Source of the DNA: Saccharibacter sp. EH611
GTDB taxonomy: Bacteria; Pseudomonadota; Alphaproteobacteria; Acetobacterales; Acetobacteraceae
Assembly (NCBI RefSeq): GCF_009834765.1
Contig: NZ_WVHP01000002.1
Span: 268,585 to 332,584 of the forward strand
DNA length: 64,000 nt
Reading direction: 5' to 3'
This document shows, one piece after another, positions 32,240 to 40,625 of the stretch. A program made the translations under genes and the position numbers. The first letter of the stretch is position 1, and every line of letters begins with the position of its first letter. The notes beneath the pieces were generated by a model that was given only the letters and a program-made list of their open reading frames with translations, ran no database searches and was not told the origin of the DNA.

Positions 32240-33988
32240 TTAATATGTGAACGTCAATTCAGATTGATAATAGGTTGAACTTTGCGCTCCAACCCGACGC
32301 ATAGCGTGCGACGACATAAACCGCACCACATGCTGATCCCATGTTAAATGAGGCCCAAGATTCAACGTCACATCCGCCTGCGGTGCCATACCAACATAAG
32401 CGCCGCGTTCATTTTCTGGATTATTCATCTGCCGACTAAAGATATTCCGTCCATACACTGAATACGTGTCATCATGTGTACTGTAGCGCCAATAGAATGG
32501 GTATTTAAACTGAACCTTGAGATAATTCGTTGGCGAGAAGGCAAACTTCGGAGCAAAGTTCACCAAGTTTGAACCCGTTAAATAGTTTGTGGGGTCAAGA
32601 TAGTTCGTATTAACACCGAAAGGCTCGATATATGTATTCATAGAAGAGGTTGAGCCACGTGCCCCACCACCTGAATAAATATCGACCTGAGCCCCCACGC
32701 TCGGCTTCCACATAACATTTCGGAAGTGATAATCTGCCGTCGTATTCACGGAAAATGCATTCACACCACGATGTTTACCGTCATAATGCACCGTACTCCG
32801 GCCATTATAGGCGCTCATAGCCGCTTGGTGGAAAACACCCTGCTGATATGCCCCACCAACGGAGAAACTAAGCGGCCCAGCTTCACCATGCCAACGCAAC
32901 CCAAAGTTATTACGTGTGGTTGACCCCCAGGCAGAAGGCTCTGACATGACAGTACTTTGGGCAGGCCCTCCAGCCATTTTGTAGCCGTAGTAGAAAAGAT
33001 TAATGAAAGAATATCCCTTTTCACCCATAAACGTAAAATCAGGCGGGGCAATCGTGACATTTACCCCATAGAGGCGTGTGCTGTAATCCTCCGTATTACG
33101 AAAAGCCTGCGGACTTCCAGCAGGATGTTGGTCTTTTGTTTTCACGAAATCAAAACCATCAACCCGCACGCGCTTCCAAATCTGATAAACGCGAAACCCG
33201 TTCCAAGTCAGCGGCACGTTAAACACGTCACGGTTACCGATCATATAATCAGGCGCATCTAAAAATTGCTGCCGCCCAAAAATAAACCCACTATGACCAC
33301 CGAGCAGATCACCACTAAATTCAACAAAAGCCTGCTGGGCATCAATATTTTTACGGAAAGTGCCGTCATAGCCATAAGGACGCCAGCCTCCTGCATCAGC
33401 GTTAATAAGCTGACCAAAAAACCTTACATGCTTGCCTAGATGGAGATCAGCACTCCATAGATTACGGACAGCAAAACGCCCAGAGTTACGAGGATACCGC
33501 CCGCCTCCGACATCTCCAATCTTTCCAGGGGGCATTTGTGATCCCAAAACCGGATGATGATCATACCAGTTGCGGATACGCGTTTCACCCTCAAGACTTA
33601 ACCAAATAGAACCACTGTCATTCAGTCTCATATGTTTATAGGCATCTAAGGGATCATTCTGATCACAAACAGGCTTAACTTTTTTAGGCCCTTCCATCCC
33701 TGCTGGCGTACCATACTGAGATTCAGGGCCAAACCCCGTTTCACTACCATCACCACGCGCAAATACACCAAACGAGCTCGTTTTAGCGGCATCCTCTTGA
33801 GGGCTCGGGCCACAACCTCCTGGCGCTGTATGCATCAAACGATCAAGCAACGAACGTTGTGGTGTCTCTGTCTCCGTATGTGTCACATGATCATCCGGCG
33901 CCGCCTGAGCTGCCGCCATACAGGAAGTTAGACCAATCGCGAGAAAAGCCGAATGCAAGGCGGTACGCGTTAAAAAAGTCTGTCGCAT
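32240..33988 (-). CDS. alginate-export-family outer membrane protein
   Basis: A signal peptide (residues 1 to about 29, ending AQA) precedes a large beta-barrel of the Alginate_exp/AlgE type. The family core is SADLHLGKHVRFFGQL, then DAQQAFVEF, GFIFGRQQF and an amphipathic-strand-rich remainder. The last residues, ELTFTY, end in tyrosine, as expected for a BAM substrate. The protein has 582 residues. The first 80 mature residues are polar and not family-like. It may pass an anionic or neutral polysaccharide or sugar acids. Its promoter must lie in the very AT-rich block upstream. Confidence 0.82.
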   Translation of the reverse strand: MRQTFLTRTALHSAFLAIGLTSCMAAAQAAPDDHVTHTETETPQRSLLDRLMHTAPGGCGPSPQEDAAKTSSFGVFARGDGSETGFGPESQYGTPAGMEGPKKVKPVCDQNDPLDAYKHMRLNDSGSIWLSLEGETRIRNWYDHHPVLGSQMPPGKIGDVGGGRYPRNSGRFAVRNLWSADLHLGKHVRFFGQLINADAGGWRPYGYDGTFRKNIDAQQAFVEFSGDLLGGHSGFIFGRQQFLDAPDYMIGNRDVFNVPLTWNGFRVYQIWKRVRVDGFDFVKTKDQHPAGSPQAFRNTEDYSTRLYGVNVTIAPPDFTFMGEKGYSFINLFYYGYKMAGGPAQSTVMSEPSAWGSTTRNNFGLRWHGEAGPLSFSVGGAYQQGVFHQAAMSAYNGRSTVHYDGKHRGVNAFSVNTTADYHFRNVMWKPSVGAQVDIYSGGGARGSTSSMNTYIEPFGVNTNYLDPTNYLTGSNLVNFAPKFAFSPTNYLKVQFKYPFYWRYSTHDDTYSVYGRNIFSRQMNNPENERGAYVGMAPQADVTLNLGPHLTWDQHVVRFMSSHAMRRVGAQSSTYYQSELTFTY

Positions 33989-33999
33989 GGTCTCGTTTC

Positions 34000-34610
34000 A
34001 ACATCTAGTTACTTTCTACCTCACGACAAACCCCAAATTCCGCCACTATGTTTTGATGAAAATCAACAAAGTTAAAAAAATATTACATAATAGATCTATA
34101 ACTGTAATTCATTATTCCTATTACAAGAATAAGATAACTTGTTTCCTTTGTATCATGGGAATAATTATCACTTTTCATCAATTGATTTTTAAGGTTTTGT
34201 TTTTTATAGAATAAAATGAAATTTTATTTCAACTTGAAGTGAAATTAAATGTATCATTCTATAATTATAATGATATTTACCCTATCAACAAAACACTCAA
34301 AAAAAATTTGAGCATTCTCTTTTGTTTTTAATTATTTTTATATATTGCAAGTATATTTACATGAAATGTTTACGTATTTTGTAAAAACAAAATAATAGAT
34401 ATTAATATCATAATCTATCTCAAATATTATAATACATTCCCATACAATGACGTCTATATTTTTAGAAATTTTTCTGTATCATTGTATTGTATAAATTAAT
34501 ATTCCATTTTCATATCTCACATATTACGCAGTTAGTATGTCATTTTCCAAAATTATTAAATCAAATAGTAAGGTAACGGCATTTAGCCATTTCATAGATT
34601 GCCTATATAT
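34000..34610. other. very AT-rich intergenic block
   Basis: I see no convincing gene here. Hand counts give 12 G+C of 60 at 34081-34140 and 9 of 60 at 34321-34380, far below the surrounding genes. Oligo-A and oligo-T runs are frequent, as in curved or silenced DNA. The block is the 5' region of the outer-membrane barrel gene on its left. A 75-codon frame at 33987-34214 runs antisense into that gene's start and is not convincing. No DnaA-box cluster was found. Confidence 0.6.
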
Positions 34611-34758
34611 TAATGATAGACTGTGCCTGGTTGGCAAATTCACGAAAGATCGTGGTTAAAAAAGTGCGATCTTTTCGCATAAATAGGATTCGACACCATG
34701 TGCCTATAGCGAATCTCATCAACAGCAACAGACCAGATATTTGTTGCCCGATTCTGCC

Positions 34759-34784
34759 AAAAATCAGTCTATTTGCTGATTTTT
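34759..34784. repeat. 9-bp inverted repeat flanked by A and T runs
   Basis: AAAAATCAG at 34759-34767 and CTGATTTTT at 34776-34784 pair around an eight-base loop. The A/T ends make it look like a bidirectional terminator. It lies inside a poorly understood stretch (34610-34880) of near-normal base composition. Confidence 0.5.
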
Positions 34785-34895
34785 CTCTCAAGATAAGATT
34801 GAGTTGTTGGGCATTACGAACCGATTTCTCACGTTGATCACGCACAACGGACTTAACACGCGCGCTCTGCCATTTCTCCTAACCATTCTAAATGT

Positions 34896-34914
34896 ATATC
34901 CTATTTTAGGATAT
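34896..34914. promoter_or_regulatory. 19-bp perfect dyad upstream of the XRE regulator
   Basis: ATATCCTA at 34896-34903 and TAGGATAT at 34907-34914 are exact inverse copies with a three-base centre. The dyad is 44 bases before the ATG of the XRE gene, where a promoter would be expected. It is probably that regulator's own operator. Confidence 0.6.
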
Positions 34915-34958
34915 TATTCAGTCTCACTTCTACAGGGCCCTTTTTTCTGGAGGCTTTT

Positions 34959-35183
34959 ATGAAATCTATTTTTTCCGATCGGTACACGAAAATGCTGCGA
35001 TTACTCATCACGGCACGTAAGGAAAAACCTCTTACACAGGTGGAGCTCGCCCGGCAGCTCAAAAAGCCTCAATCTTTCGTCTCAAAATATGAGCTTGGCG
35101 AAAGACGCATTGATGTTATCGAATTTATGGTGATTTGTGAGGCGATTTCTGCCGACCCCTGTGACATCATCCGGCAACTTTAG
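34959..35183 (+). CDS. small XRE-family transcriptional regulator
   Basis: This 74-residue protein is almost entirely a helix-turn-helix of the XRE/Cro-C1 type. Helices 2-3 read LTQVELARQLKKPQSFVSKYE, with the typical ELGERRIDVIEF continuation. It would bind DNA as a dimer. TGGAGG at 34947-34952 is a strong ribosome site six bases before the ATG. A 19-bp palindrome upstream suggests autoregulation. No toxin partner is visible on either side, so a toxin-antitoxin role is not supported. It stands alone between the AT-rich block and the tRNA genes. Confidence 0.88.
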   Translation: MKSIFSDRYTKMLRLLITARKEKPLTQVELARQLKKPQSFVSKYELGERRIDVIEFMVICEAISADPCDIIRQL

Positions 35184-35314
35184 TCGGATCAAGGCAATTC
35201 ACGTAAAACAAGACCGCGCTGCTATGCACTGGAATTTATGCCCTATACGTTCCCTATGAGGAATATCACTCATTTTTTAAAGAGGAGAAAATATGAAAAT
35301 CTACAGTTTTCGGC

Positions 35315-35391
35315 TGGTGCGCCCTGCTGGATTCGAACCAGCGACCCACAGCTTAGAAGGCTGTTGCTCTATCCAGCTGAGCTAAGGGCGC
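35315..35391 (-). tRNA. tRNA-Arg (anticodon TCT)
   Basis: On the minus strand a full 77-base cloverleaf reads GCGCCCTTAGCTCAGC at the 5' end. The anticodon loop is CTTCTAA in the ACAGC/GCTGT stem. The T-arm is GGTTCGAATCC, with an encoded 3' CCA. Anticodon TCT decodes AGA and AGG. Confidence 0.96.
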
Positions 35392-35411
35392 TCTGCCTTC
35401 GTAATCTGCAG

Positions 35412-35488
35412 TGGTCGGGGCGCCCGGACTCGAACCGGGGGCCTCTTGTACCCAAAACAAGCGCGCTACCAGGCTGCGCCACGCCCCG
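35412..35488 (-). tRNA. tRNA-Pro (anticodon TGG)
   Basis: The minus strand gives a 77-base cloverleaf starting CGGGGCGTGGCGCAGCC. The anticodon loop TTTGGGT lies between CTTGT and ACAAG. The T-loop is GGTTCGAGTCC and the CCA end is encoded. It is 20 bases from tRNA-Arg and probably in the same transcript. Confidence 0.96.
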
Positions 35489-35519
35489 ACGACAAGGAGG
35501 TTTATAGGAGAGCTGAGCT

Positions 35520-35548
35520 AAATAGGCAAGAGGGTTTCTTGCCTATTT
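35520..35548 (-). terminator. 11-bp stem-loop terminator after gpt
   Basis: AAATAGGCAAG at 35520-35530 and CTTGCCTATTT at 35538-35548 pair perfectly around a seven-base loop, 21 bases downstream of the gpt stop. The stem contains A/T ends. A T8 run at 35554-35561 would also let it act on plus-strand transcripts. Confidence 0.75.
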
Positions 35549-35568
35549 CACTGTTTTTTTTAAAAAAA

Positions 35569-36090
35569 TTAGCTTTTCGTGCCACGATTAAGAGGTGGAA
35601 CAAAAAGAGGTGCGGTATCCCATGGGAATAAAACCCAGGTATCCTGCGGGACTTCCGTCACAAAGTGATCTGTGAAAGGCTTTCCATCAGGCTTTGCATA
35701 AAGACATGCAAAAACAGCTTTTGGAAGCATCTCGCGCACGTAACGAGCTGTAATGCCTGAATCAACAAGATCATCAACAATGAGGAAGCCCTCACCATCA
35801 CCAGCTGCTTCTGGTGCTTTTAGTGTGACGGGTTTTTGTTGTGTCCCCTCCTCTGCTTCATAACTGACGACGGAGACGCTTTCGATTAAACGACACCCTA
35901 ACTCACGGCCAAGAATCGCCGTTGGGATAAGGCCACCTCGTGTAATCGCGACAAGACCACGGAATGGCTTATGCTTGTGCATAAGCTCCGTTGCCAACAA
36001 ACGGGCATCGCGATGAAGCTGATCCCACGTAACGGTCGCATAGTTCACATTCTGAGGTGTAGTATTTTGTGTTGCTGTCATGCTTTTCAT
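35569..36090 (-). CDS. gpt: xanthine phosphoribosyltransferase
   Basis: Gpt transfers phosphoribosyl from PRPP to xanthine and guanine in purine salvage. The 173 residues include the type I PRTase core, with the PRPP loop FLIVDDLVDSGITARYV. They also have ITRGGLIPTAILGREL and the C-terminal LFPWDTAPLFVPP hood that is typical of Gpt. AAGG four bases before the ATG supports the chosen start. It lies downstream of two tRNA-Asn genes and their terminator, and ends at its own hairpin. Confidence 0.93.
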   Translation of the reverse strand: MKSMTATQNTTPQNVNYATVTWDQLHRDARLLATELMHKHKPFRGLVAITRGGLIPTAILGRELGCRLIESVSVVSYEAEEGTQQKPVTLKAPEAAGDGEGFLIVDDLVDSGITARYVREMLPKAVFACLYAKPDGKPFTDHFVTEVPQDTWVLFPWDTAPLFVPPLNRGTKS

Positions 36091-36146
36091 CTGCCTTCAG
36101 TCGACAAATTTTGCAACTCTTTGAGCCAAAGAAAGTACAGCAATAA

Positions 36147-36175
36147 AAAAGCCCAAGCACAAGGCCTGGGCTTTT
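36147..36175 (-). terminator. intrinsic terminator of tRNA-Asn copy 1
   Basis: On the minus strand AAGCCCAGG and CTTGGGCTT form a stem that is followed by a T6 run. It starts eight bases after the tRNA-Asn 3' end and is almost identical to the one behind the second copy. Confidence 0.85.
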
Positions 36176-36180
36176 AAAAT

Positions 36181-36256
36181 TGGCTCCCGAAGTAGGACTC
36201 GAACCTACGACCCAACGATTAACAGTCGTTTGCTCTACCAACTGAGCTATTCGGGA
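36181..36256 (-). tRNA. tRNA-Asn (anticodon GTT), copy 1
   Basis: This is a 76-base cloverleaf, 5' TCCCGAATAGCTCAGTTGG. The anticodon loop is CTGTTAA, the T-loop GGTTCGAGTCC, and CCA is encoded. It is identical to the copy 194 bases to the right. Confidence 0.97.
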
Positions 36257-36342
36257 TCAGTTGTGTGTCTTTTACCGAAACAACTCGCAGAGGTAAACCC
36301 CTTATTTTTCTTTTCAAAACAAAAAAAGGCACAACATGAAAA

Positions 36343-36367
36343 AAGCCCAAGCACAAGGCTTGGGCTT
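36343..36367 (-). terminator. intrinsic terminator of tRNA-Asn copy 2
   Basis: AAGCCCAAG and CTTGGGCTT pair perfectly around CCTTGTG on the minus strand and run into a T-tract at 36339-36344. Each tRNA-Asn copy therefore has its own terminator. Confidence 0.85.
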
Positions 36368-36374
36368 CCAAAAT

Positions 36375-36450
36375 TGGCTCCCGAAGTAGGACTCGAACCT
36401 ACGACCCAACGATTAACAGTCGTTTGCTCTACCAACTGAGCTATTCGGGA
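36375..36450 (-). tRNA. tRNA-Asn (anticodon GTT), copy 2
   Basis: The sequence is identical to the tRNA-Asn at 36181-36256, with the same flanking TTGG and downstream terminator. The pair is a recent tandem duplication. Confidence 0.97.
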
Positions 36451-36533
36451 TCAGATGAGCTTTCTTCTATCCAAATGCTCCGAAGAGGTAAACCCCCCTT
36501 CTATCAAAAAAGATCATAACAGCCTGATTTATT

Positions 36534-37322
36534 TTAAAGACAACGTACAGAATCGCCCAACGTCACACGCCCTGACTTTTCTACGATAACATTCTGGCCA
36601 AACATAATGCCTTTTTCCTGTCGTCGAAACGTGCCGAGCTCTTTAAGCGGTTGTCCGGCTTCAGGGATATGCCCGGTCTCTTGATCAACCGTTGTGACAA
36701 TGCAACGTGAACATGGCTTGACCACCCGCAAAACAGACTCTCCTACCGCCAGCAAACCCCATCGGTCTTCCGCCCACGGTAGCGTTCCTGAAACAACGAT
36801 ATTGGGACGAAAGCGTTCCATTGGCACCGGATGAGCCAAACGCTTGTTCAGGTTGTTCAGTGAGGCTTCTGTACATAACAAACCTGGGAAACCATCGGCA
36901 AAAGAGGTTGGATAGTCATATCCCTTATAGTGCTGTTTCCGCACTTTTTGGGGCTCATCCATATACACAAGACGACACGCTCTCCCAAGAATAGAAGAAA
37001 GCCACTCAGCAGCTTGGTCGCCAGCATCGCACGTTAATACGTTACTCTTCCAAACAGTGACTGATCGCCTATCAGATCGGCTGGGACAATCTACATCAAG
37101 AATAGCAGCATGTTCATGTATAAGAGTTAAGCCATTTTCCCGCATGATAGGCTTAATCTGAGCCATAATGGGAAGTTGACGCTGCGTTAAAAAACGCCCT
37201 TCCGAATCAACCACCATCCATCGCCGATCCCTCTCTGGCCCCCATGGTTCAAAGGTGAATGACGAACACGACACGCCACCTAAACTTTTAACTGGGTAGA
37301 TATGCAGAGAGGCAACCTTCAC
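36534..37322 (-). CDS. MOSC-domain protein (YcbX/mARC type)
   Basis: The 262-residue protein has an N-terminal MOSC beta-barrel (IYPVKSLGGVSCSSFTFEPWG, RRWMVVDSEGRFLTQRQ). The C-terminal MOSC domain has the conserved FRPNIVVSGTLPWAEDRW and a cysteine-bearing KPCSRCIVTTVDQETG segment that would bind the molybdenum cofactor. Such proteins reduce N-hydroxylated compounds. The [2Fe-2S] ferredoxin domain of the longer YcbX is absent. It lies 12 bases after rnhA and is probably the last gene of the ispH-thrB-rnhA operon. Confidence 0.88.
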   Translation of the reverse strand: MKVASLHIYPVKSLGGVSCSSFTFEPWGPERDRRWMVVDSEGRFLTQRQLPIMAQIKPIMRENGLTLIHEHAAILDVDCPSRSDRRSVTVWKSNVLTCDAGDQAAEWLSSILGRACRLVYMDEPQKVRKQHYKGYDYPTSFADGFPGLLCTEASLNNLNKRLAHPVPMERFRPNIVVSGTLPWAEDRWGLLAVGESVLRVVKPCSRCIVTTVDQETGHIPEAGQPLKELGTFRRQEKGIMFGQNVIVEKSGRVTLGDSVRCL

Positions 37323-37334
37323 GAACCCACTCCT

Positions 37335-37811
37335 CTATGAAGCATCTGATGCTTCAAGCTCTTCCCGCCCCTGGGTCGCGAGCTGATCAACACGCTCATT
37401 TTCCACATGGCCTGCATGAGCTTTTACCCAATGCCATTCGATATCATGCCGTTTAGATACATCTAAAATACGACGCCATAAATCCATATTGGCAACGGGA
37501 TCACCCGACGCATTGCGCCAATTCCGTCGCACCCATCCGGTATGCCATCGCGTAATCCCATTCCTGAGATATTCACTATCGGTTGTCAGATGGACGGTGC
37601 AACGTTTGGTCAATGTTTCTAGGGCAACGGCGGCAGCTGTAAGCTCCATACGATTATTCGTCGTTTCAGCTTCACCACCCTTTAGCTCACGCTCACGCCC
37701 TTGGCAGCGTAGCAACACGCCCCATCCTCCCGGCCCCGGGTTCGGTTTACAGCCCCCGTCTGTCCAAATTTCAACATGCGGAACTGTGTCGTCAGAAGAT
37801 ATGTCAGACAT
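37335..37811 (-). CDS. rnhA: ribonuclease HI
   Basis: RNase HI cuts the RNA strand of RNA-DNA hybrids. The 158-residue protein has the four acidic catalytic residues in their motifs: [16 protein letters not shown] (Asp18), [18 protein letters not shown] and ERVDQLA. ATG at 37811 overlaps the thrB stop by eight bases, so translational coupling is likely. A start at 37826 would add five residues. Confidence 0.95.
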   Translation of the reverse strand: MSDISSDDTVPHVEIWTDGGCKPNPGPGGWGVLLRCQGRERELKGGEAETTNNRMELTAAAVALETLTKRCTVHLTTDSEYLRNGITRWHTGWVRRNWRNASGDPVANMDLWRRILDVSKRHDIEWHWVKAHAGHVENERVDQLATQGREELEASDAS

Positions 37812-38754
37812 AGTCCTGCTCCGCAAAAAAGGCCAAGCGCTTTTGATATTCCCACGGATCTTTCCGCGTCACCAAAGCATCCTTTGGAGTATGCACCCAA
37901 TCATAAAGACGCGTTAGCAAAAAGCGTAATGCGGCCCCCTGACACAAAATCGGCAAAGCATCGCGCTCTTGAGCAGAAAGAGGACGAATAGCTTCGTAGC
38001 CTTTGATCATGGCCTTTGCCCATTCTGAGCGATAGGTCATATCCTGATCAAAGCACCATGCATTAAGACAAATCGCGAGGTCGTACGCCAAAAAGTCCGT
38101 GCATGCGAAATAGAAATCAATCACACCGCTCAAAGCACCCTGATTAAAAAAGACATTATCAGGGAACATATCCGCATGGATCGGGCCACGCGGCAATGTT
38201 TGCTCGTCTGGCCAATGCTCTTCCAGCCATGCCAAACGGCTCTGTGCCTCGGTTATAAGAGCCTCTAGTGACGAATCACCATCACTCCTGCAACGTCCTA
38301 GAAGGTCTTTCCACCCAGACACATCAAGGGCATTCCGCCGCGTGGGTGCATAGCTCTGCCCAACTTGATGCAACCGCGCCATCATGCGGCCAACTGCCTC
38401 ACAAGACGAAGCATCATATTGTGTAAGAGACTTCCCTTGGAGGAACGTAACAATGACAGCTGGACGCCCAGCGAGGGTTCGCAACGCTTCCCCGTCACGA
38501 CCAACCACAGGAAGGGGGCATGCAATCCCCTCTTGGGCCAAATGCCCCATAAACCCCAGAAACCAAGGAAGTTCTTCTGGGTTCATACGCTTTTCAAAGA
38601 GCGTGAGGATAAACACGCCCTTTGTTGTGGTGAGACGAAAATTACTATTTTCGATCCCCTCGGCAATCCCCTCATAAGACTGAAGGGTTCCGAGGTCATA
38701 AGACGTCAAAAAATGACGTAATGCGTCTTCCTGTAGCTCCGTATACACGGCCAT
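37804..38754 (-). CDS. thrB: homoserine kinase (ThrB2, choline-kinase fold)
   Basis: This is homoserine kinase of the alphaproteobacterial APH/choline-kinase type, which makes O-phosphohomoserine for threonine synthesis. Of 316 residues, the N-terminal lobe carries [15 protein letters not shown] and the C-terminal lobe the catalytic loop [16 protein letters not shown], followed by [12 protein letters not shown]. Its place between ispH and rnhA is conserved in many alphaproteobacteria. The gap to ispH is six bases. Confidence 0.92.
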   Translation of the reverse strand: MAVYTELQEDALRHFLTSYDLGTLQSYEGIAEGIENSNFRLTTTKGVFILTLFEKRMNPEELPWFLGFMGHLAQEGIACPLPVVGRDGEALRTLAGRPAVIVTFLQGKSLTQYDASSCEAVGRMMARLHQVGQSYAPTRRNALDVSGWKDLLGRCRSDGDSSLEALITEAQSRLAWLEEHWPDEQTLPRGPIHADMFPDNVFFNQGALSGVIDFYFACTDFLAYDLAICLNAWCFDQDMTYRSEWAKAMIKGYEAIRPLSAQERDALPILCQGAALRFLLTRLYDWVHTPKDALVTRKDPWEYQKRLAFFAEQDYV

Positions 38755-38760
38755 GACTAA

Positions 38761-39783
38761 TCAATGTGCTCCTGACAGCGGGTGAGGCAAGCGGAAATTG
38801 ATATTTTCCTCTTTCACAATGCGCTCTTCAATCTGTAGATCAAAACGCAAGGAAAGCTCTTTGATCATTTCCTGAACAAGGCTTTCTGGAGCAGAAGCCC
38901 CCGCACTCATGCCGAGTGTTTTGACCCCTTCAAGCTCGCTCCAATCCATATCAGCCACTTTCGGCACAAGGAGCGCACGTTTTGCCAAAGAACGTTCCGC
39001 CACTTCACGTAAACGCTGAGAGTTAGAAGAGTTCGTCGCACCAATAACAACAACAAGATCGCACTCAGCAGCCAATTCTTTAACGGCTGTTTGGCGATTC
39101 GTTGTCGCATAACAAATATCTTCGCGGCGTGGCCCTTCAATTTTGGGGAAACGCTCCCGTAAGATCGCGACAATCTCTGACGTATCGTCAACAGACAGCG
39201 TCGTCTGCGTAATAAAAGCGAGCTTGTCAGGGTCAGCAGGCTCAACAGCCGCTGCCTCTTCCGCATCATTGATGAGTGTAACAGCACCAGGAGGGAGCTG
39301 GCCCATCGTACCAACGACTTCAGGATGCCCCGCATGGCCAATCATGAGGATATGACGCTGCTCGTCACCGCCACCAGCGAAGTGACGCTCCGCCTCACGG
39401 TGCACTTTAGACACGAGCGGGCACGTCGCATCCAGATAGATAAGGTTACGGCGCTCCGCTTCTGCAGGCACTGACTTAGGCACACCATGAGCGGAAAACA
39501 CCACATGGGCATCTTGCGGCACTTCATCAAGTTCTTCCACAAAGATGGCACCTTGAGCCTCAAGTCCCTCCACAACAGTGCGGTTATGGACGATTTCATG
39601 GCGCACATAAACAGGCGCACCGTAACGGCGGAGCGCCTCCTCAACGACACGGATAGCACGGTCGACCCCCGCGCAAAAACCACGCGGGCCTGCAAGCAAA
39701 AGACGCATAGAACGCTTAGGCGTTGGTGCATCTGCCCCGGGGGGTGCAGAGGTTGAAGGTTCTGGTCTCGTCTGTTCTGACAT
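38761..39783 (-). CDS. ispH: 4-hydroxy-3-methylbut-2-enyl diphosphate reductase
   Basis: IspH makes isopentenyl and dimethylallyl diphosphate, the last step of the MEP isoprenoid pathway, with a [4Fe-4S] cluster. The three cluster cysteines lie in [24 protein letters not shown] and [10 protein letters not shown]. The start at 39783 gives 340 residues and has GGGGAAG four bases upstream. A frame beginning at 39810 would put that ribosome site inside the gene. The first 25 residues are an Ala/Pro-rich extension. Confidence 0.95.
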   Translation of the reverse strand: MSEQTRPEPSTSAPPGADAPTPKRSMRLLLAGPRGFCAGVDRAIRVVEEALRRYGAPVYVRHEIVHNRTVVEGLEAQGAIFVEELDEVPQDAHVVFSAHGVPKSVPAEAERRNLIYLDATCPLVSKVHREAERHFAGGGDEQRHILMIGHAGHPEVVGTMGQLPPGAVTLINDAEEAAAVEPADPDKLAFITQTTLSVDDTSEIVAILRERFPKIEGPRREDICYATTNRQTAVKELAAECDLVVVIGATNSSNSQRLREVAERSLAKRALLVPKVADMDWSELEGVKTLGMSAGASAPESLVQEMIKELSLRFDLQIEERIVKEENINFRLPHPLSGAH

Positions 39784-39943
39784 AATCTTCCCCAGGCAGG
39801 CGATAATCACTATGATAAAAAGGCGTCAACGCTCTTACAGGGGTGTAAGAGGGGTTTTGACACACTCACTCAGGCGCTTATATCGGATGGATTGCCTCTT
39901 GGCGCAATGTCTGCGCCGTTTTCTTGTGGAGTTTCTGCGACTG

Positions 39944-40552
39944 ATGTCCACGCCTCGCCTTCATTTTTCCTCGTTTCTTCGCGTGGCAGGCCCCGCCTGT
40001 GCCCTCTTAGCTCTAGGCGGACTGGGAGGCTGTGGTGAAGAAGATACAGGCCTTAGTGCCTTCGCACCTGCCTGCCCTCATTTCGATGTGCCCGGCTCTA
40101 TTGCTGATCGTTTTGTCTATAATGGCAAGGGACTCGATATTGGGAACCAAATTAGCCATACGCAAATCCTCGCTGTGAACGGTGATTGCAGTGATGGCCC
40201 TAAAGATGCGCAACATCGCCCGCTAACACGTGTCCGCCTCAGTCTTGCCCTTCAGCAAGAGCGCGGCCCAGCAGCGACCCATATGTCCGAAGATGTACCC
40301 TACTTCGTAGCCATCGTTCAGGACGGGAAAATTGTTGATAAAAAGACCTTTACCGACACGCTCCGTATGCCTCCATCGCGCGATGTGCAGCGCATTAATA
40401 CACCGTTGCGCTTTATCGACATCCCGACAGGGAAGAATCCACAAGTCAGCCCTTACTCAATGGAAATCGGCTTTCAGCTCACGCGTGATGAGCTAAATTA
40501 TAACCGGCAACATCTCAAGAATGTGGCGAACTTTGAAAGCCATGTCCAATAA
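39944..40552 (+). CDS. predicted lipoprotein of unknown function
   Basis: This is a 202-residue protein with a lipoprotein signal peptide ending at LGGC (Cys30). The mature domain contains TQILAVNGDC and ends in conserved-looking strands (INTPLRFIDIPTGKNPQVSPYSMEIG shortened here by the reader's limit: see residues 155-180). It resembles uncharacterised acetic acid bacterial lipoproteins, but I cannot name a family. ATG at 39944 places GGAG (39928-39931) 12 bases upstream. A longer frame from 39812 adds 44 basic residues that would disrupt the signal peptide. It is divergent from ispH. Confidence 0.72.
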   Translation: MSTPRLHFSSFLRVAGPACALLALGGLGGCGEEDTGLSAFAPACPHFDVPGSIADRFVYNGKGLDIGNQISHTQILAVNGDCSDGPKDAQHRPLTRVRLSLALQQERGPAATHMSEDVPYFVAIVQDGKIVDKKTFTDTLRMPPSRDVQRINTPLRFIDIPTGKNPQVSPYSMEIGFQLTRDELNYNRQHLKNVANFESHVQ

Positions 40553-40577
40553 GCCATAAGCCCCTAGCCTTTCATTC

Positions 40578-40602
40578 AGCGAGCCTTCCGTTGCTCGCTT
40601 TT
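40578..40602 (+). terminator. intrinsic terminator between convergent genes
   Basis: AGCGAGC at 40578-40584 and GCTCGCT at 40593-40599 form a 7-bp stem followed by TTTT. A weaker outer stem (CTAGCC at 40564-40569, GGCTAG at 40611-40616) surrounds it. It ends the lipoprotein transcript and may also stop the glycosyltransferase operon from the other side. Confidence 0.75.
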
Positions 40603-40625
40603 CAATGACGGGCTAGCGCCTTGGC

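Noticed and set aside
33987..34214. 75-codon frame at the edge of the AT-rich block
   Set aside because: Runs antisense through the start of the porin gene, has no ribosome site and reflects AT-rich sequence.
34000..34610. Possible replication origin
   Set aside because: AT-rich, but no DnaA-box cluster and no dnaA, parAB or rep gene nearby.
34959..35183. XRE protein as antitoxin of a toxin-antitoxin pair
   Set aside because: No toxin-like gene is adjacent on either strand.
35238..35507. 89-codon frame with [15 protein letters not shown] and [14 protein letters not shown]
   Set aside because: These are well-known false proteins made by translating the antisense strand of tRNA genes.
36230..36439. 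Frame ending PEVGLEPTTQRLTVVCSTN
   Set aside because: Antisense translation of tRNA-Asn.
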